DNA of 12,297 nt from positions 1 through 12,297 of the forward strand of contig JAGODA010000071.1 in the NCBI GenBank assembly GCA_017998475.1, written 5' to 3'. How positions within the stretch are numbered: the stretch's first letter is position 1; each line of letters starts with the position of its first letter. The position numbers and the translations under genes are program-made. The stretch is from Spirochaetota bacterium. GTDB lineage: Bacteria > Spirochaetota > UBA4802 > UBA5368. Under the pieces are notes generated by a model. It saw only the letters and a program-made list of their open reading frames with translations. It had not been told where the DNA came from and made no database searches. Below, one piece after another: positions 1 through 6,347 of this stretch.

Positions 1-2
1 AT

Positions 3-1700
3 TATGCTAAACAAAAAAATGTAACGCTAATTATTGCATTAGACTGTGGCATTAAAGAGCATAAACAAATTAATTATGCCAATGAGTTAGGTATTGATGT
101 GATTGTATGCGACCATCATGAGCCGGGAGACGAGCTCCCGGACGCCATTATCGTCAATCCCAAGACACCCGGGGGCCCCTGTCCGTTCAGGGAGCTCGCC
201 GGCGTCGGTGTGGCGTTCAAGCTGTGCCTGGCGGTGCTTTTTTCCCGCGGTCCCTGGTACAAACGCCGTCACGCGATAATCACCCGGGATGGGAATACGG
301 TCCATATTCTGAGAATAACCGATATGGTTGCGGACCTTCCCGTAAGCTTTCAACCGCCGGTGAGCGTGGATAATCTCGAACTGATGCAGGGGGATTGTGT
401 TCTGCACTACGACCTGGACGATGAACTCAGAAAAGATATCCAGGCTCGGTTCGGGCAGGACACCAATGATTTTCTGAATTTTCTCGAGCCTGACGAAAAA
501 CTGGAACGCGCGCTCACGCTCGATGACTGGTGCGACGCGTATTCAGTTCGAGCCGACCTGCGCACAGGACGAATGGATCTGCTCAAACGGCTTTTCTTCG
601 AACGGTGCTACGCCAAGGGGAGCGCGCTTCTGGATTTCGCCGATTCCACACTGGACCTCGTCGCGCTCGGAACCATCGCCGACATCATGCCCCTCGTGGA
701 CGAGAACAGGGTGCTGGTGCGGTACGGGATCGAGGCGCTCGGGCGTACGCGGCACTCCGGCCTTCGCCTTCTGCTCGAGTCGAACGGGGGCGGGACTACG
801 GCGCGCGACGTGGCCTGGAGGATCGCCCCGTTCCTCAATACCCCCGGCCGTTACGGGGAAAGTCAGCTCCTGGCCCGCTTCTTCCTCGAACGCAATGAGG
901 ACGCTCTCAGAGAAGTCATCAATAAGATCACCGATATGAACAGGCGGCGCAAGGACGAGCTGGCCTCCCTGTACGCGCGCCTGTACGAAGAATGCGCGTC
1001 GGGCGGCGGACACCGCGCGGGGAACGGCATGTTTTTCGTGTGCGATCGCGAGGTGTCTGACGGGCTGTGCGGCCTGCTGGCAAACCGGCTCGCCGACGCG
1101 TTTAAAAAGCCCGTCATCGTGGTGGCGCTTGCCGAAGGTCGTGATGTGGTGAAGGGCTCGGGACGCGCCAGCGGCAGTTTCGACTTTTTCTCGTGCGTCG
1201 CTCCGTTCATGCGGCTTTTCGAGAGAATCGGCGGGCATCCGCAGGCCTTCGGGTTTTCGGTGCGAAGGGACAGGATCGATGAGGCCCGAAAGGAGATCGG
1301 CGCGGCGGTGGACGCCGCGCCCCGGGGAGGGCTCAAAGGGAACGCTCCGGTATACGCTGAGCTTCCGGTTGAAAAGCTCGGATCCCTGGAGACGGAGTTC
1401 GTGGAGTCACTCAAGATATTCGAACCGGTGGGGCACCAGAACGAGGAGCCGCTCTTCATTTCGCGAGGCGTACGCCTGTCCGGATTCAGAACGATGGGCG
1501 CCGATCGCACGCACGGTAAGTATACGATCGAAGGGCCTGGAAGGGTTGAGGCCGTGGGCTGGGGCATGGCCGCCGAAATGGCGACAGCGGCGAAGTCTCC
1601 GGATGTAGACCTTGTGTATACCCTTTCGGTGAACGAGTTTCGCGGAGAGTGCAGGCCCCAGATGCTTATTAAGGCCATCCTCCCCCGGCAGAACAAATAA
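3..1700 (+). CDS. recJ: Single-stranded-DNA-specific 5'-3' exonuclease RecJ, N-terminus missing at window edge
   Basis: RecJ degrades single-stranded DNA 5' to 3' in recombinational and mismatch repair. The frame is already open at base 3, so the gene is cut by the window edge; 565 residues are visible and I estimate 80-90 are missing. Visible metal-site motifs are the LDCG Asp14, the DHH triad Asp37-His38-His39 in VCDHHEPGDELP, and Asp227 in GTIADIMPL. The DHHA1 GGHPQAFGF motif follows at His412, then an OB-like region around PVGHQNEEPLF. Between AGVGVAFKL (~residues 65-73) and DLVALGT (~219) lie ~140 residues where most RecJ proteins have a few tens, so there is an insertion. The first ~105 bases use AT-rich codons (AAA, ATT, TTA, AAT) unlike the rest, suggesting a chimeric join. 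A GTG at 99 is in frame, but homology continues upstream, so it is not the true start. Family call is firm. Confidence 0.93.
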   Translation, partial: YAKQKNVTLIIALDCGIKEHKQINYANELGIDVIVCDHHEPGDELPDAIIVNPKTPGGPCPFRELAGVGVAFKLCLAVLFSRGPWYKRRHAIITRDGNTVHILRITDMVADLPVSFQPPVSVDNLELMQGDCVLHYDLDDELRKDIQARFGQDTNDFLNFLEPDEKLERALTLDDWCDAYSVRADLRTGRMDLLKRLFFERCYAKGSALLDFADSTLDLVALGTIADIMPLVDENRVLVRYGIEALGRTRHSGLRLLLESNGGGTTARDVAWRIAPFLNTPGRYGESQLLARFFLERNEDALREVINKITDMNRRRKDELASLYARLYEECASGGGHRAGNGMFFVCDREVSDGLCGLLANRLADAFKKPVIVVALAEGRDVVKGSGRASGSFDFFSCVAPFMRLFERIGGHPQAFGFSVRRDRIDEARKEIGAAVDAAPRGGLKGNAPVYAELPVEKLGSLETEFVESLKIFEPVGHQNEEPLFISRGVRLSGFRTMGADRTHGKYTIEGPGRVEAVGWGMAAEMATAAKSPDVDLVYTLSVNEFRGECRPQMLIKAILPRQNK

Positions 1701-1706
1701 ATGTAT

Positions 1707-1735
1707 TTGACTTTAGTGGACGGCACCGGTACGGT
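1707..1735 (+). promoter_or_regulatory. Candidate sigma70-type promoter for the STAS gene, with palindrome over the -10
   Basis: TTGACT at 1707-1712 matches five of six bases of the -35 consensus. After exactly 17 bases comes TACGGT at 1730-1735, which keeps the TA...T pattern of a -10. It lies between the recJ stop and the STAS start. The inverted repeat CACCG-gta-CGGTG (1724-1736) covers the -10 and could be an operator or chance. Inferred from spacing and consensus only; the -10 is weak. Confidence 0.4.
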
Positions 1736-1767
1736 GAGACGATCGCGATGGCGAGATATTATGTCCG

Positions 1768-1772
1768 AGGAA
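1768..1772 (+). promoter_or_regulatory. Ribosome binding site deciding the STAS gene start
   Basis: AGGAA (within GAGGAA) ends 5 bases before the ATG at 1778. The in-frame ATG at 1748 has only a weak GGTGAG upstream, and starting there would add ten residues not typical of STAS proteins. This favours 1778. Confidence 0.6.
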
Positions 1773-1777
1773 GCGCT

Positions 1778-2077
1778 ATGAACATCGAAGTGAAGGAAGA
1801 TGCCGCCCAGGTGAATGTCATCGTTAACGGCGATATCGAGATGATGACCATCAAGGACTTCAAGGAAAAACTGCTCAATCTCGGGCAGGGGACGGAAAAA
1901 GACATCGAACTCGACCTCGCCAATGTCGAATATATCGATTCATCGGGTGTCGGCGTGCTCATCAGCCTGCTCAAGCTCCAGAAAAAAAAGGGAAAGGCCC
2001 TCAAAATACGCAAGGCCAGCACAAAGGTCCTCAACGTGCTCAAGCTCAGCTCCCTATCGGACGTGTTCGAGCTCTAA
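1778..2077 (+). CDS. STAS-domain anti-sigma factor antagonist (SpoIIAA/RsbV type)
   Basis: A 99-residue single-domain cytoplasmic protein, the usual length of SpoIIAA/RsbV antagonists. The conserved phosphorylation segment is present as YIDSSGVGVL, with Ser55/Ser56 after Asp54. The preceding strand IELDLANV and the C-terminal VLNVLKLSSLSDVFEL helix are also typical. Known members bind an anti-sigma kinase when unphosphorylated, are phosphorylated on this Ser, and are reactivated by a SpoIIE/RsbU phosphatase. The start at 1778 is chosen on its AGGAA site; an in-frame ATG at 1748 would give 109 residues. It sits 77 bp after recJ and 22 bp before ispF, probably co-transcribed with ispF. No kinase partner is in the window; the SpoIIE-type protein at 6504 is a possible partner by family logic only. 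Confidence 0.88.
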   Translation: MNIEVKEDAAQVNVIVNGDIEMMTIKDFKEKLLNLGQGTEKDIELDLANVEYIDSSGVGVLISLLKLQKKKGKALKIRKASTKVLNVLKLSSLSDVFEL

Positions 2078-2099
2078 ACCCGGAGAAAACGGACTTTCC

Positions 2100-2582
2100 G
2101 TGGATCTGCGCGTCGGTATCGGCTATGACGTTCACGCTTTTGCGGAGAACAGAAAACTGGTTCTCGGCGGGGTCGCGATCGCTCATCCCCGGGGGCTGGC
2201 CGGTCATTCAGACGCCGATGTCCTGATCCACGCCCTCATCGACGCGCTTCTGGGCGCGGCTTCCCTCGGCGACATCGGGAGGCTTTTTCCCGACACGGAT
2301 CCAGCGCTGCGCGGCGCGGACAGCATAAGCCTCCTCTCCCGGGTATACGAGATGATGACCAGGCGCGGCGCGCGCATCGTCAATATTGATTCGGTCGTGA
2401 TCTGCGAACAGCCGAAAATCTCTCCCCATGTCGACGCGATGAAGGCTGTGATATCGCGCGCCCTCGGCGGTCTGCCGGTGGAGCGCATCGGTGTGAAAGG
2501 CACAACCACGGAGGGACTCGGCTTTGCGGGTCGCCGCGAGGGTATTGCGGCGCAGGCTGTCACGCTGGTGAGCTTCGATTGA
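2100..2582 (+). CDS. ispF: 2-C-methyl-D-erythritol 2,4-cyclodiphosphate synthase
   Basis: IspF converts CDP-methylerythritol 2-phosphate to the 2,4-cyclodiphosphate plus CMP in the MEP isoprenoid pathway. With the GTG at 2100 as start it is 160 residues, the normal family length. The zinc ligands are visible as GYDVH (Asp10, His12) and His44 in SDADVLIHALIDALLGA. The C-terminal signature KGTTTEGLGFAGRREGIA is well conserved. There is no ATG near the expected N-terminus; the open frame runs further upstream into the STAS gene but that part has no homology. GGAG at 2082-2085 is 14 bases before GTG, longer than ideal, so translation may depend partly on the upstream STAS gene (22-bp gap). No ispD is adjacent or fused, unlike many genomes. 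Identification is firm; the GTG start is likely. Confidence 0.94.
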   Translation: MDLRVGIGYDVHAFAENRKLVLGGVAIAHPRGLAGHSDADVLIHALIDALLGAASLGDIGRLFPDTDPALRGADSISLLSRVYEMMTRRGARIVNIDSVVICEQPKISPHVDAMKAVISRALGGLPVERIGVKGTTTEGLGFAGRREGIAAQAVTLVSFD

Positions 2583-2821
2583 TTCCGCTTTTCCGATGCG
2601 GGGTATCGTTACGTGGATACGTGTGACAGGTGGGCGATTCCATCCTTCGTATGACTGAAAGCCGCGCGGAAGTGCGGGTTCTGTAAGCGTATATACCATA
2701 CATAGAGCGGTATTCCACGATGAAGGCCGTTTCGTCCCCGTCTTTGACGGGGACGAAATGAAAATATCTGAGGGCAATCGGTTTATCAGTTGTATAAACC
2801 TGTCATTCCCAGGAGAGGGTC
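2583..2821. other. Intergenic region between ispF and the secreted-protein gene
   Basis: 239 bp without a credible gene. It holds a short GTATC/GATAC inverted repeat (2603-2620), the strong hairpin at 2730-2758, AT-richer stretches near 2689-2702 and 2760-2800 that could carry promoter elements, and a good ribosome binding site (AGGAGAGG, 2811-2818). I could not identify a convincing -35/-10 pair. Confidence 0.6.
2730..2758. repeat. Perfect 13-bp inverted repeat with TTT loop (hairpin)
   Basis: The arms TTTCGTCCCCGTC (2730-2742) and GACGGGGACGAAA (2746-2758) are exact reverse complements separated by TTT. The stem would be very stable as RNA. No T-tract follows in either direction, so it is not a classical intrinsic terminator. 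It could mark the end of the recJ-STAS-ispF transcript, stabilise or regulate the downstream mRNA, or be a copy of a dispersed palindromic repeat. Confidence 0.75.
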
Positions 2822-3664
2822 ATGAAACAGGCGATAATCGCGTTCGCTGTCGTTCTGTGGGCTTCCGTTTTGCTGGCCGACGAGATACACCTGAACGACG
2901 GGCAGGTAATCCGCGGAAAGGTTCTCAAGGTCACCGAACGGACGATCGAGTATGATCCCGAGGGCGACGAGCCCTTCGACGTCTTTCCCCGCGGCCAGAT
3001 ACAGAAGATCGTGTACGACAGCGGGAAGACGGTTTTTCTGAACGAGGGGGGTGAGGCGGTCGACCGGCCGATCGAGTCGCGCCGCGAGGGCGAGACAAGC
3101 CCGCCGGAAAAACCCGGAGCGCATCGGCATGACGGCTTTTTTCTCCGCGCGCAGCTCGGTTTCGGCAGCGGCGCTACGGTGATAGAGGATTACCAGGGAG
3201 ACGATCTGGAAACCAGCGGTGCCGCGACAACCTTCAACCTGCAGATCGGCTATGCCATCTTCGACAATTTCATACTGTTCCTCGAGAACGGGGCCAGCGT
3301 GATGCCGGAATCGAAGCTTAAGCATCCTTCAGCGATTTCCGAGGCCCAGAAGGAAAATGATGTCGCCATTTCGACGTTCGGGCTCGGCTTCAGCTGGTAC
3401 TGGATGCCGTACAATATCTATATCGCCCCGGTGCTCTCCCTGAGCGTTACGGAGTATGACGGCGCCATGATCAAGGGGGACTCCCGGGGGGGGAGCGGAC
3501 TCAGTCTCTCGATTGGCAAGGAATGGTGGGTTTCCGCCAACTGGGGATTGGGGGTCGCTCTGTTCATCTTCGGCGGCGGCGATACGGTGAAGGACCAGAA
3601 TGGAATAAAATACGACATGTCGAGCTCCGTTTTCGGCATCATGTTCACCGCCACCTACAACTGA
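2822..3664 (+). CDS. Secreted protein with SH3-like N-terminal segment and beta-barrel-like C-terminus, function unknown
   Basis: 280 residues, not recognised as a named family. Residues 1-19 form a signal peptide (MKQ, hydrophobic core to LLA, probable cut before Asp20). Residues 20-72 contain EIHLNDGQVIRGKVLKVTE and a following strand ending IQKIVYDSGKTVFL, a pattern common in small SH3/Sm-like periplasmic domains of diderm bacteria. A charged, Pro-rich linker (80-104) follows. Residues 105-280 alternate polar and hydrophobic residues with many aromatics and Gly (FFLRAQLGFGSG, STFGLGFSWYW, NWGLGVALFIFGGG) and end in MFTATYN, which suggests a small 8-strand outer-membrane barrel. The start has a strong AGGAGAGG site six bases upstream. 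It is bracketed by two hairpins (2730-2758 and 3675-3698), so it is probably a single-gene transcript. The barrel is inferred from pattern. Confidence 0.75.
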   Translation: MKQAIIAFAVVLWASVLLADEIHLNDGQVIRGKVLKVTERTIEYDPEGDEPFDVFPRGQIQKIVYDSGKTVFLNEGGEAVDRPIESRREGETSPPEKPGAHRHDGFFLRAQLGFGSGATVIEDYQGDDLETSGAATTFNLQIGYAIFDNFILFLENGASVMPESKLKHPSAISEAQKENDVAISTFGLGFSWYWMPYNIYIAPVLSLSVTEYDGAMIKGDSRGGSGLSLSIGKEWWVSANWGLGVALFIFGGGDTVKDQNGIKYDMSSSVFGIMFTATYN

Positions 3665-3674
3665 ATCCGCGCGT

Positions 3675-3698
3675 CCCGGGGACGGCCGTGTCCCCGGG
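3675..3698 (+). terminator. GC-rich hairpin after the secreted-protein gene, possible terminator
   Basis: CCCGGGGAC (3675-3683) and GTCCCCGGG (3690-3698) are exact reverse complements around a 6-base loop, 11 bases after the stop codon. The position suits a terminator, but no T-run follows (ATTCCGCCCCC), so Rho-independent action is doubtful. Its GTCCCCG/CGGGGAC core also occurs in the 2730-2758 hairpin. Confidence 0.5.
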
Positions 3699-3745
3699 GA
3701 TTCCGCCCCCGTGCCCGCAAAAACCCCCGCATCGAACAAATATCG

Positions 3746-3776
3746 TTGACAAGCCCGCCGTGTGTAGTGTTTTCAT
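3746..3776 (+). promoter_or_regulatory. Possible promoter upstream of tyrS (-35 only convincing)
   Basis: TTGACA at 3746-3751 is a perfect -35 consensus located ~100 bp before tyrS and after the hairpin at 3675. No good TATAAT-like hexamer sits 16-18 bases downstream (GTTTTC at 17); TTTCAT at 19 is the best nearby. It is a weak candidate, supported mainly by position. Confidence 0.3.
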
Positions 3777-3846
3777 TCTATCCCGCAACCGGCGGCACGG
3801 GACATGCGCACCCTTGCCGCACATTACCGCTGTATGGATGGCCCGT

Positions 3847-5061
3847 ATGATCAAGAACGACGTTGAGCTTCTGAGGCGCGGCACAGAGGAGATAATCCCC
3901 GAGGACGAATTCGTAAAGAAACTGGAGCGCTCGGAGAGGGAGCAGAAACCCCTGATCGTAAAGGCCGGTTTCGATCCCACTGCGCCGGATATCCATCTCG
4001 GGCATACGGTGCTGCTGAGGAAGATGAGACATTTCCAGAAGATGGGCCACACCGTGGTGTTCCTCATCGGTGATTTCACCGGTATGATAGGAGACCCGTC
4101 GGGAAAGTCGGAAACGCGCAAGCGCCTCACCCGGGACGAGGTGCTCGCCAACGCCGAGACCTACAAGAAGCAGGTGTTCAAGATACTCGATCCGGCCGTA
4201 ACCGTTGTCGATTTCAACTCGCGCTGGTGCCAGCCCATGGGTTTCGGCGACGTACTGGAGCTCACATCGCGCTACAACGTGGCCCGAATGCTCGAGCGCG
4301 ACGACTTTGCCAACCGCTACCGCGAAGGCAAGCCGATTTCCATCCTTGAGTTCATGTATCCGCTGGTGCAGGGATACGACTCGGTGGCGCTGAAGGCCGA
4401 TATCGAGTTGGGCGGCACCGACCAGAAGTTCAACCTGCTGGTGGGCCGCGACCTACAGCGTGAATACGGCCAGGAGCCCCAGGTCATCATGACGCTCCCG
4501 CTTCTGGTGGGGACCGACGGCTCGCAGAAGATGTCGAAGTCCCTCGGCAACTACATCGGCATCAACGAGTCGCCGCGCGAGATATTCGGAAAGGTGATGT
4601 CCATCTCCGACGAGCTCATGTTCCTGTATTACCGCCTGGTGACCGACGTTCCCTACGCCGAGATCGAGACGTTCGAAAAGGGCATGAGGGACGGCTCCGC
4701 CCATCCGCGCGACATCAAGGTCCGCCTGGCGAGGGAGATCTGCGCTCAGTTTCACGACGCCGAAACGGCCGAAAAGGCCGAGGCCGAGTTCAATAAAATC
4801 TTCGTGCGCAAGGACCTCCCGGACGAGATCCCGGAGTTCGCCATTCCGGCGGGGGAGTCCGCCGGAGGCTCGATCTGGATCGCCAAGCTCCTTGTACTTT
4901 CCGGCATGGCTTCCAGCAACGGGGAGGCGCGCCGGCTCATCAAGGGCGGGGGGGTGTACGTGGACAACGGCAAGGTCGAAAGCGAGGATTTCGAACTCTC
5001 GCTTCCCTGTGACTGCGTCGTGAAGGTCGGCAAGCGCCGCTTTATACGGATACGGGGCTGA
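3847..5061 (+). CDS. tyrS: Tyrosine--tRNA ligase
   Basis: Class I aminoacyl-tRNA synthetase that charges tRNA-Tyr. From ATG 3847 it has 404 residues, normal for the family. The N-terminal Rossmann domain carries KAGFDPTAPDIHLGH with the HIGH-type motif His50-Leu-Gly-His53. YPLVQGYDS (171-179) and the GGTDQKFN segment (189-196) belong to the tyrosine pocket, and KMSKS is at 228-232. The C-terminal S4 RNA-binding domain spans about 342-404 (SSNGEARRLIKGGGVYVDNG). FDPTAPDIHLGH resembles the TyrS2-like branch rather than the E. coli TyrS type. An in-frame ATG at 3838 would add three residues; I prefer 3847 because GGATGG (3836-3841) lies 5 bases before it. The open frame extends to 3523 but that part overlaps the preceding gene and lacks homology. 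The ECF sigma gene follows after 27 bp. Confidence 0.96.
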   Translation: MIKNDVELLRRGTEEIIPEDEFVKKLERSEREQKPLIVKAGFDPTAPDIHLGHTVLLRKMRHFQKMGHTVVFLIGDFTGMIGDPSGKSETRKRLTRDEVLANAETYKKQVFKILDPAVTVVDFNSRWCQPMGFGDVLELTSRYNVARMLERDDFANRYREGKPISILEFMYPLVQGYDSVALKADIELGGTDQKFNLLVGRDLQREYGQEPQVIMTLPLLVGTDGSQKMSKSLGNYIGINESPREIFGKVMSISDELMFLYYRLVTDVPYAEIETFEKGMRDGSAHPRDIKVRLAREICAQFHDAETAEKAEAEFNKIFVRKDLPDEIPEFAIPAGESAGGSIWIAKLLVLSGMASSNGEARRLIKGGGVYVDNGKVESEDFELSLPCDCVVKVGKRRFIRIRG

Positions 5062-5088
5062 TTTTTTTGTAACCCACCGGAAACCGGC

Positions 5089-5661
5089 ATGTCGGATAAG
5101 AGTGACCTTGAGGTAATCGACAGGGTGCTTGCGGGGGATATCGAGGCGTTTTCCGCGATCATCGAGAAGTACCAGGACCGGGTGTTCCGCTATGCCTATT
5201 CCCGGGTCTACAATTACGACGAGGCGCTCGATATCACCCAGGAAGTATTTCTCATGGCGATGGAGGCCCTGCGTTCCTTTCGGAGGGAGGCTAAGTTCTC
5301 CACCTGGCTTTTCAGTATAATGGTGAACTACTGCAAAAACTTCCGAAAGAAACGTGACCGTTTCCCGTCGGTAGCCCTGAGCCGATCTGACGGCGGGGAC
5401 GAGTTCGAGATCCCGATTCCCGACGAGAGGCAAACCCCGGAAGACGATGTAATCACCGGGGATACCCTCCGGATCGTGAAGGAGGAGCTCTACGCCCTGC
5501 CTGACGATTACAAGGAGATTCTCGTGCTGAGGGACATCGAGGGGCTTCCCTACGGGGATATTGCGCGGGTTCTTGGTATTCAACTCTCCAACGTAAAGGT
5601 GCGGATACACAGGGGGAGAGAGCTCTTGAAGAAAAGGCTCGCCGAGAGGGGACTTTTATGA
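5089..5661 (+). CDS. ECF-family RNA polymerase sigma factor (RpoE-like)
   Basis: 190 residues with the two-domain layout of ECF sigma factors. Region 2 (about 8-90) starts LEVIDRVLAGDIEAFSAIIE and includes the core-binding DITQEVF (48-54) and the DNA-melting stretch FSTWLFSIMVNYCKNFRKKR (70-89). An acidic linker (101-120) leads to region 4 (about 128-182) with LPDDYKEILVLRDIEGLPY and the helix-turn-helix GDIARVLGIQLSNVKVRIHRG. No N- or C-terminal extension is present. It follows tyrS by 27 bp and its stop overlaps the anti-sigma start as ATGA, so the two are translationally coupled. The ribosome binding site is poor: only GGA within CCGGAAACCGG just before ATG. Family call is firm; the stimulus and regulon cannot be read from the sequence. 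Confidence 0.95.
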   Translation: MSDKSDLEVIDRVLAGDIEAFSAIIEKYQDRVFRYAYSRVYNYDEALDITQEVFLMAMEALRSFRREAKFSTWLFSIMVNYCKNFRKKRDRFPSVALSRSDGGDEFEIPIPDERQTPEDDVITGDTLRIVKEELYALPDDYKEILVLRDIEGLPYGDIARVLGIQLSNVKVRIHRGRELLKKRLAERGLL

Positions 5662-6347
5662 CAAGGGAACATGTACGTTTCGGTCTGCTTTCAGATCTGC
5701 ATGACGAGGTGATGGACGCCGCGCGCAAGGAGTCGGTGCTGGACCATCTGCGCGACTGTTCCACATGCGACCGGGAATACCGGGAGATAGGACGAATGGT
5801 GAGGATGGTCTCCTGCCTCCGGTCCATGTGTATTCATTCGGGGGATGATTTCACCCGCGCCACGCTCTCCCGCATCATCATCTGCGAAAAGAAAAGGAAA
5901 CGACAGGTATACTATAAAAGGATGATCCCCTCCGCGGTCGCGGCGATGGTGATATTCCTCGTGGGGATAGATCAGTTCCAGAACTCCCCCACCGGGACAA
6001 GGCCGGGCGCCGTGAGGATGGCGGCAGGTTCCGGCAGCGGAGAGATCCTCCGCGAGATAGGGAGCGCTTACGACATGCGCAGGACGATCTCGATTTTAAA
6101 GAAAAATCGGGCGCGCGTTACCATGGTCACCGACAGTTATATCGAGGCGGAGGCCTCCAGTCTCTCCATCGACACTATCCAGCGCGAATGTGAAGGTTCG
6201 GTCCCCGCCGGGATGCATGGATTCGCGACGGCCGTCGGGTACACCGAGGGCGGCATGCAGGACGGCATGGTTCTCTCCTCGGGCTTCATGCAGCCGAGAA
6301 CGGGCGATCCGTCTCGAAACGTACGTGTGAGAATCAATCTCCGCTAG
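5658..6347 (+). CDS. Transmembrane anti-sigma factor with zinc-finger (ZAS-type) N-terminus
   Basis: 229 residues, coupled to the sigma gene by an ATGA overlap, with a good GAGGGG site inside the sigma gene. The cytoplasmic N-terminus contains HLRDCSTC (His30, Cys34, Cys37), the H-x3-C-x2-C zinc motif of anti-sigma factors that clamp ECF sigmas. One transmembrane helix lies at about 88-105 (RMIPSAVAAMVIFLVG), preceded by a basic cluster (KKRKRQ), consistent with the N-terminus inside. The ~120-residue periplasmic part (106-229) is not recognised; it is Met/Gly rich near the end and carries no obvious repeat. By family logic it holds the sigma factor at the membrane until a periplasmic signal, often proteolysis, releases it. 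Cys53, Cys58 and Cys76 add further thiols before the membrane, which might be redox-relevant. Confidence 0.88.
   Translation: MTREHVRFGLLSDLHDEVMDAARKESVLDHLRDCSTCDREYREIGRMVRMVSCLRSMCIHSGDDFTRATLSRIIICEKKRKRQVYYKRMIPSAVAAMVIFLVGIDQFQNSPTGTRPGAVRMAAGSGSGEILREIGSAYDMRRTISILKKNRARVTMVTDSYIEAEASSLSIDTIQRECEGSVPAGMHGFATAVGYTEGGMQDGMVLSSGFMQPRTGDPSRNVRVRINLR

Noticed and set aside
99..101. GTG as the start of recJ
   Set aside because: RecJ homology, including the LDCG metal motif, continues in frame upstream to base 3, so this is an internal codon of a truncated gene.
543..1726. Long minus-strand open frames opposite recJ (543-1238 and 863-1726)
   Set aside because: Low-complexity, Arg/Ser/Pro-rich translations that mirror recJ codon bias; no motif or ribosome site supports them.
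5062..5069. T-run right after the tyrS stop as an intrinsic terminator
   Set aside because: No stable GC-rich hairpin precedes it; only a 4-bp stem (CGGC/GCCG) well upstream. The 27-bp gap also suggests read-through into the sigma gene.
5067..5094. TGTAAC followed by CGGATA at ECF-like spacing, resembling an autoregulated ECF promoter
   Set aside because: The -10 would fall inside the sigma gene's first codons, so transcription would start after the well-supported ATG at 5089.
4453..5610. A 385-residue open frame on the minus strand across tyrS and the ECF sigma gene
   Set aside because: It lies wholly opposite two certain genes, has no recognisable domain, and long antisense frames are expected in GC-rich codon usage.
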